A stretch of DNA of 64,000 nucleotides from Daucus carota subsp. sativus. Taxonomy: Eukaryota > Streptophyta > Magnoliopsida > Apiales > Apiaceae. Under the pieces are notes generated by a model. The model saw only the letters and a program-made list of their open reading frames with translations, searched no databases and had not been told where the DNA came from. The first letter of the stretch is position 1. Each line of letters starts with the position of its first letter. Shown piece after piece: positions 59,917 through 64,000 of this stretch. The DNA lies in the NCBI RefSeq assembly GCF_001625215.2, contig NC_030381.2, forward strand, positions 3,373,131-3,437,130, in the 5' to 3' direction. Position numbers and translations under genes: made by a program.

Positions 59917-62900
59917 TCAGCTATGTACTTCCTCAGCTAAGTTTGCCTGGGGTTTAAGTATGCGGCACAATCTAACCAAATCAACTTTCTCCTGTAAGTA
60001 AGAGAGAGACGTGCATGTAAGAGTTGTGCACTGGCTACTCCAGTATAAAGCAAATTCACAAAGCAACTTTTGAATATTGTGGCAGAATTGCCATGACACT
60101 TGCCTCAACGTTATTGTGGTTATATCTGACAAAAAAGTTACACCTGCACCCCCTTATATCATGCAACTTCCTTTTGATATCTATTATATGTGCATCATAA
60201 TATTTTGCCAGATCTTTTCTCTCCTAACCATAGAAAAAGAGCCCAAATCAAAGCAGAGCTACTTTGAGGTAAGATTGTTTTAGAACAATGCTACATCAAT
60301 GCCCAAGTAATATTAAGTTACCTGGAAACACAGCACTAGGTCACCAACTTTCAAGGTATGGCACTCTGAATGCTCTAAACCGAGAGAGCGCTCACGAACA
60401 GATTCTTTTACATTCACCCACTCATCTTCATCTGATCCAAAGCCGATAAATCTTACAAGGGCTTCCTGAAACAGATGTCAAATGAAAGACTATATGTCAA
60501 TCGTCCAAATATTCTTTCAAGTGTAGAATTTTCCCCATAATTATTCCATTTCAAAAGTTTATAAATAAAAAGCTGGTCATACATGGGTGTCTATCAGACA
60601 TATTAAAGTCTCCAACAAAAAAAAAATTACAGGGAACAAACAGAAGGCAGCTTAAAAAACCAGCAGAGGGTCCAACCAGCAGTATTTTTACACAGTGCAT
60701 GTACAAAAGCAGGCATGGAATAGAGAAACTCCTAACTATGCAATCATAAAGGGTTCACAACATGACTCAATTACTTACCATTTCGCCAGAATTATTATTT
60801 CTGCAGTTCTTGAATTCATCAACATCATACCTGTAGAATGCAAACATATCAATTCACATGCGACTCAACTAGATCAGCAGTTACAGAAATACAAAATAGT
60901 AAATCCAGACACAAAAAAAAAAAAAAACAGCCAGCAGAGACTACGGAATGGAATATGCATCTCCACTGTTATAAATAATAACTGCAAGTTTTCTTCACTA
61001 GAAAAAGGAATCTTAAAGCATATGAAGTTTAGTATATGCCTGCATAAAAGCAGAATAATTTGGGTTGGCGAAACTAACTGAGCTTAAGCATTAAAAATTT
61101 CCAAACTAAAGCTCTAATATAAAGCTCCTGAAATTAAAATTACGTTCTCGGAAATACAAGATATAGTCTACGAATGATTATTCCGAATTATTAAAATTCT
61201 TTTCCTTAAGTATGTCAGAACGGATAGATAAACCCCTGTAAAAAAAATTGTATCTTTCTGCCTATTAAGTTTTTTTTTTCTTTTCTTTTCCGGAACAAAG
61301 GATAATCATGAAGTTCAGTAGTTTCCATAATTAGTTAATTACTACTACTACAGCAAAAAGTATGTCAGAGTTGACACATTAATCCTAGAGAATTTTTTGT
61401 GAAATATAACCCCTCAGGTCCGAAGTTCCTACACTTTAACCCTTTTTAAAAATTTGTTCCAATATAGATTGTTATTGGAATGCTTGCTCCTGCATCGCTC
61501 TGTCTTATATTTATGAAATTATGGTAGTAATTGAAGATCTATTATGCGCTGCTGGTAATTGGTATATTGTTCAATAGACCTAAAATAAACCCTCATATTA
61601 CATGCAGGGGAATGCATATGTAACATGATAACATAAAAAACAATCAAGAGATAACAAGACGCTTTCCAGTTCAAAACACTAATATGCTAAAAAATACTTT
61701 GATACTAGCACATTACTAGCGAAATAATTTAAACAATGATTACTTTATGTGTGCTTACCATGCGCCATCTTTTGAAGACTTTGCTTCGAATTCCAATTTC
61801 GATGAATTTGGGTCTTTTTCTCCTGCAATAGAACCACGGTTCAAAGTAAGCTGTCAATCCAAAAGTCATCCAAGAAAAATACATATCTTGTACATTTATA
61901 TAAAGAAAAAGTATTCAGGCCATTCTAGGGTTTCTATCTTTCCACTATAAATCATGTTTGACTCTTTGCAAACAGTAGCAACACATTCTAAAGCCTAACT
62001 TTAATTTTGCATGTTTTTAGTTGTATCAATCTTATATTAACTGTGGTTTTTAGGTTTATTTTTAACTGGTTATTTGCATGATAATGTTATGCTAAATGAA
62101 AAAAATTATGATTACCAACATACTCTTTTTAGGATATTTTCAAGGTTCATTTTTGTTTTCTCGATTTGTTGTCCTCTAGATATGACCAATAGAAAGTCAT
62201 GTATTACAGAATATATTAGGACAGCATGATCTTTATAAACAGAAGATTGCCTTTATAGTTTATAACTACATGTATTGATAAACCAGAGCCAATTTGCCTG
62301 ATAAACTATGAGATGCAAACTTAAATCCAGAACACGATTCCGGTATCCTGTATGTTAATAATATCATTCGGCTGTAGAGAATGGGAAATATTGATGAGGT
62401 TGTAGGGCAGAAGGATTGTTTGGCTTGCCGATGGCTATTAGACAACGAACCAAATCCCCAGGTACACATTTAACTAATTCTGTCAATCTACCCTCTAAAA
62501 TTCTGACCTGTTTTATTAGTAAAATCTGCCCAGAATTCTTAGTTAAAATCTTCGATACTGATCTATTTTGTAGCTGCCTGGTGGGGTGCTTATGGAAAAC
62601 ACACTCCGGATTTACAAACTTTTGCGATTCGGATCCTTAGTCTCACATGTAGCTCTTCCGGATGCGAGAGGAATTAGAGTGTATTTGAGCATGCAAGTTA
62701 CTATAAGCAACCTTTTTAAACGTCTCTTTAAGATTAATGATTCAAAAGTGTCAAAGTGTTTGTTTACTCTATACAGCTTCATAGCAAAAAAACGAAACCG
62801 ATTTGAACAACAAAAATTGAATGATTTGGTGTTTGTCAAGTACAATAGAGCTTTGAAGCAATGAATGGTTGGTTGGAAGCTTTCACAGAGATGGTGTAAA

Positions 62901-63866
62901 TAATGAGAATGAGTATGTTTTTTCCGAAATGGATGGATTAACATACAAGGATGTTGAAATTGCTCCCGGAGCCAGAAAGGCTCGTTACTCTACTAGGTCA
63001 AATTCAGAACTTAAACTTTGTAGATTTAATACCAACACTTAAAATTCTAAAAAATTAATAGCTTGAAATTGTATTTTTATTCGTGTATTCTATATTATAA
63101 TAGGTCGTGCCTCGGAGGGATCCTCAAAAGGGAAATCTCTGGGATCATCATCTAAAAGACGTTTGATTGATGAAGCAATCATTGAAATGAGGACGAGGAT
63201 GAAGAAGAAATTGAATTTGTTGAGGATCCAAATCAAAATAGTGAAAGGAGAAAAAGATTTTGTGAATATTGATGAAGATAAAGAAGATGATTAGTGATTT
63301 AGTGAATAACTTCGCATTTCGTTGCCACTGCGCCTTTAAACTATTCTAGGCTTTGAATTTATGTGATCTGGTTGCATATCATTTATGATAACTGACTTTT
63401 GCTTATAAATGTTTTATTATCTATAAGTATATGATGTTTTACAATATATACTGTCTATATATGTATATTTTACATGTTTTCGATTAATCCGCGCTTTGCG
63501 CGTTGTGCTGATACCCTTATGCCATGTGAGGCCTTTGCGCTTTGGTGCGCAAATCGTGTTTAATAACACTGCATGCAACAGGTATAGCAATAAAAGTACC
63601 TTCAGATGTTGGAGTACTTCCATCGGGTTTGTCCGACGGCACGGGGTCTGGGTTTGACTTGTCAGACCCATCAACTGAATCCTCTTTGGAAGTCAAGCTA
63701 ACCTGGGGATTCTGAAACCAACTTTGTACCTATAATAAAATACACAAAAACAGAAGTCGGAAACTGAACACACAAAGTCTAGTACCAAGCAAAATAATCG
63801 CAAACAAACATTTAAAGTACCTCAGTCCACTTCAAAGCAGGTTTCCCAGCTCGACCCGTCGAGGAG
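59917..63866 (-). CDS. SAWADEE homeodomain homolog (SHH1/SHH2-like), 5' end outside window
   Basis: Seven exons on the minus strand: 63821-63866, 63600-63729, 61759-61822, 60779-60830, 60322-60465, 60104-60223 and 59917-59991, joined in frame to a TGA. The visible start is the end of the homeodomain ([16 protein letters not shown], helix 3). An acidic linker follows, then the SAWADEE domain: [74 protein letters not shown] and VRLCR. SAWADEE is a tandem-tudor-like fold that in SHH1 reads H3K9 methylation with unmethylated K4 and recruits Pol IV for RNA-directed DNA methylation. Conserved Cys/His (SECH, GCRC) are candidate zinc ligands. The last intron begins with GC. Family identity is firm; SHH1 versus SHH2 needs the missing N-terminus. 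Confidence 0.93.
62586..63294 (+). pseudogene. hAT-like transposase C-terminal relic, antisense in an SHH intron
   Basis: A frame ending at 62864 contains [20 protein letters not shown], which resembles the segment found near the C-terminal dimerisation region of plant DUF659/hAT transposases (KxRNRLxxxxLNDLVYVHYN). A second piece follows at about 62866-62998 ([19 protein letters not shown]) and, after a plausible intron (62999-63105), a Ser/Lys-rich and acidic tail. In-frame stops and a shift between overlapping acidic frames mark decay. It lies wholly within the 1.8-kb SHH-like intron 61823-63599, on the opposite strand. Confidence 0.55.
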
Positions 63867-64000
63867 CTTTCAAATGATACATAACAACACAAACAAAAAT
63901 TCTAGTTAATGTTCATCCTCGAGGATACGACAAAAAATAATCATGACTATACATCACGTCACATAGAAATGCAAACGTATTTAAGTAAGAATTCTCACTT

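Noticed and set aside
63490..63513. GC hairpin (cgcgctttgcgcg) followed by CTGAT as a plus-strand Helitron 3' end
   Set aside because: It is followed by A rather than T, no 5' TC end was found, and it lies in the SHH intron next to a different type of relic. It may still be a Helitron trace.
1..64000. CRISPR arrays, tRNA or rRNA genes, bacterial-type operons
   Set aside because: None seen. The window is plant nuclear DNA; the only tRNA-like signal is the weak A/B box pair near 32.4 kb, reported as a possible SINE.

Overview
This is a piece of a plant nuclear genome, almost certainly a eudicot. The genes have many introns and most of the spacer DNA is AT-rich. Several protein families are plant-specific (DUF810 Munc13-like, PLS-type PPR, DUF1677, NUCLEAR FUSION DEFECTIVE 6, SAWADEE homeodomain, MUT9-like kinase). 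The mobile DNA is also typical of plants: Ty1/copia, Helitrons, Stowaway-like and Mutator-like MITEs, hAT derivatives and a poly-A retroposon. The species cannot be named from the sequence alone. All exon models were built by hand from splice consensus, unbroken reading frame and family similarity; no alignment was run.

Layout, left to right. (1) 3-2129: 3' end of a copia element (end of reverse transcriptase, RNase H, 3' LTR). (2) 4019-9133 (+): five-exon DUF810/Munc13-like (PATROL1-type) gene. (3) 10415-15132: two head-to-tail non-autonomous Helitrons in minus orientation, the second carrying a Stowaway-like MITE. (4) 15330-19515 (+): eight-exon peptidyl-tRNA hydrolase 2 with an LTR remnant in its last intron. 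(5) 20442-23995 (+): NFD6-like gene with a GC-AG intron and several possible 3' ends. (6) 25111-25800: complete non-autonomous hAT element with an exact 8-bp target duplication. (7) 29243-30716 (-): GATA zinc-finger factor. (8) 31153-31714: poly-A retroposon with an 18-bp target duplication. (9) 31.7-38.9 kb: long gene-free stretch with MITEs and three G-box clusters. (10) 38884-43711 (+): ten-exon TMX2-like gene whose seventh intron holds a MITE inside a MITE. (11) 44474-46331: second hAT-type element, itself invaded. (12) 46905-48431 (+): intronless PPR gene, followed by a decayed copy of TMX2 exon 6. (13) 49682-50266 (-): DUF1677 gene. (14) 52440-56484 (+): sixteen-exon MUT9-like/HD16 kinase. 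(15) 59917-63866 (-): SAWADEE homeodomain (SHH1/SHH2-like) gene whose 5' end lies beyond the right edge; one intron contains an antisense transposase relic.

The genes do not form a pathway and each is independently transcribed. Themes that could connect are chromatin and transcription (SHH, MUT9-like kinase, GATA factor) and organelle or membrane functions (Pth2, NFD6, PPR, TMX2, Munc13-like). The most unusual material is in the mobile DNA: the tandem Helitrons, two hAT elements that share terminal repeats but have different GC-rich subterminal arrays, an almost fully palindromic Mutator-like MITE in the TMX2 intron, a four-unit palindromic array near 57.9 kb, and fragments of TMX2 on both sides of the intact gene.
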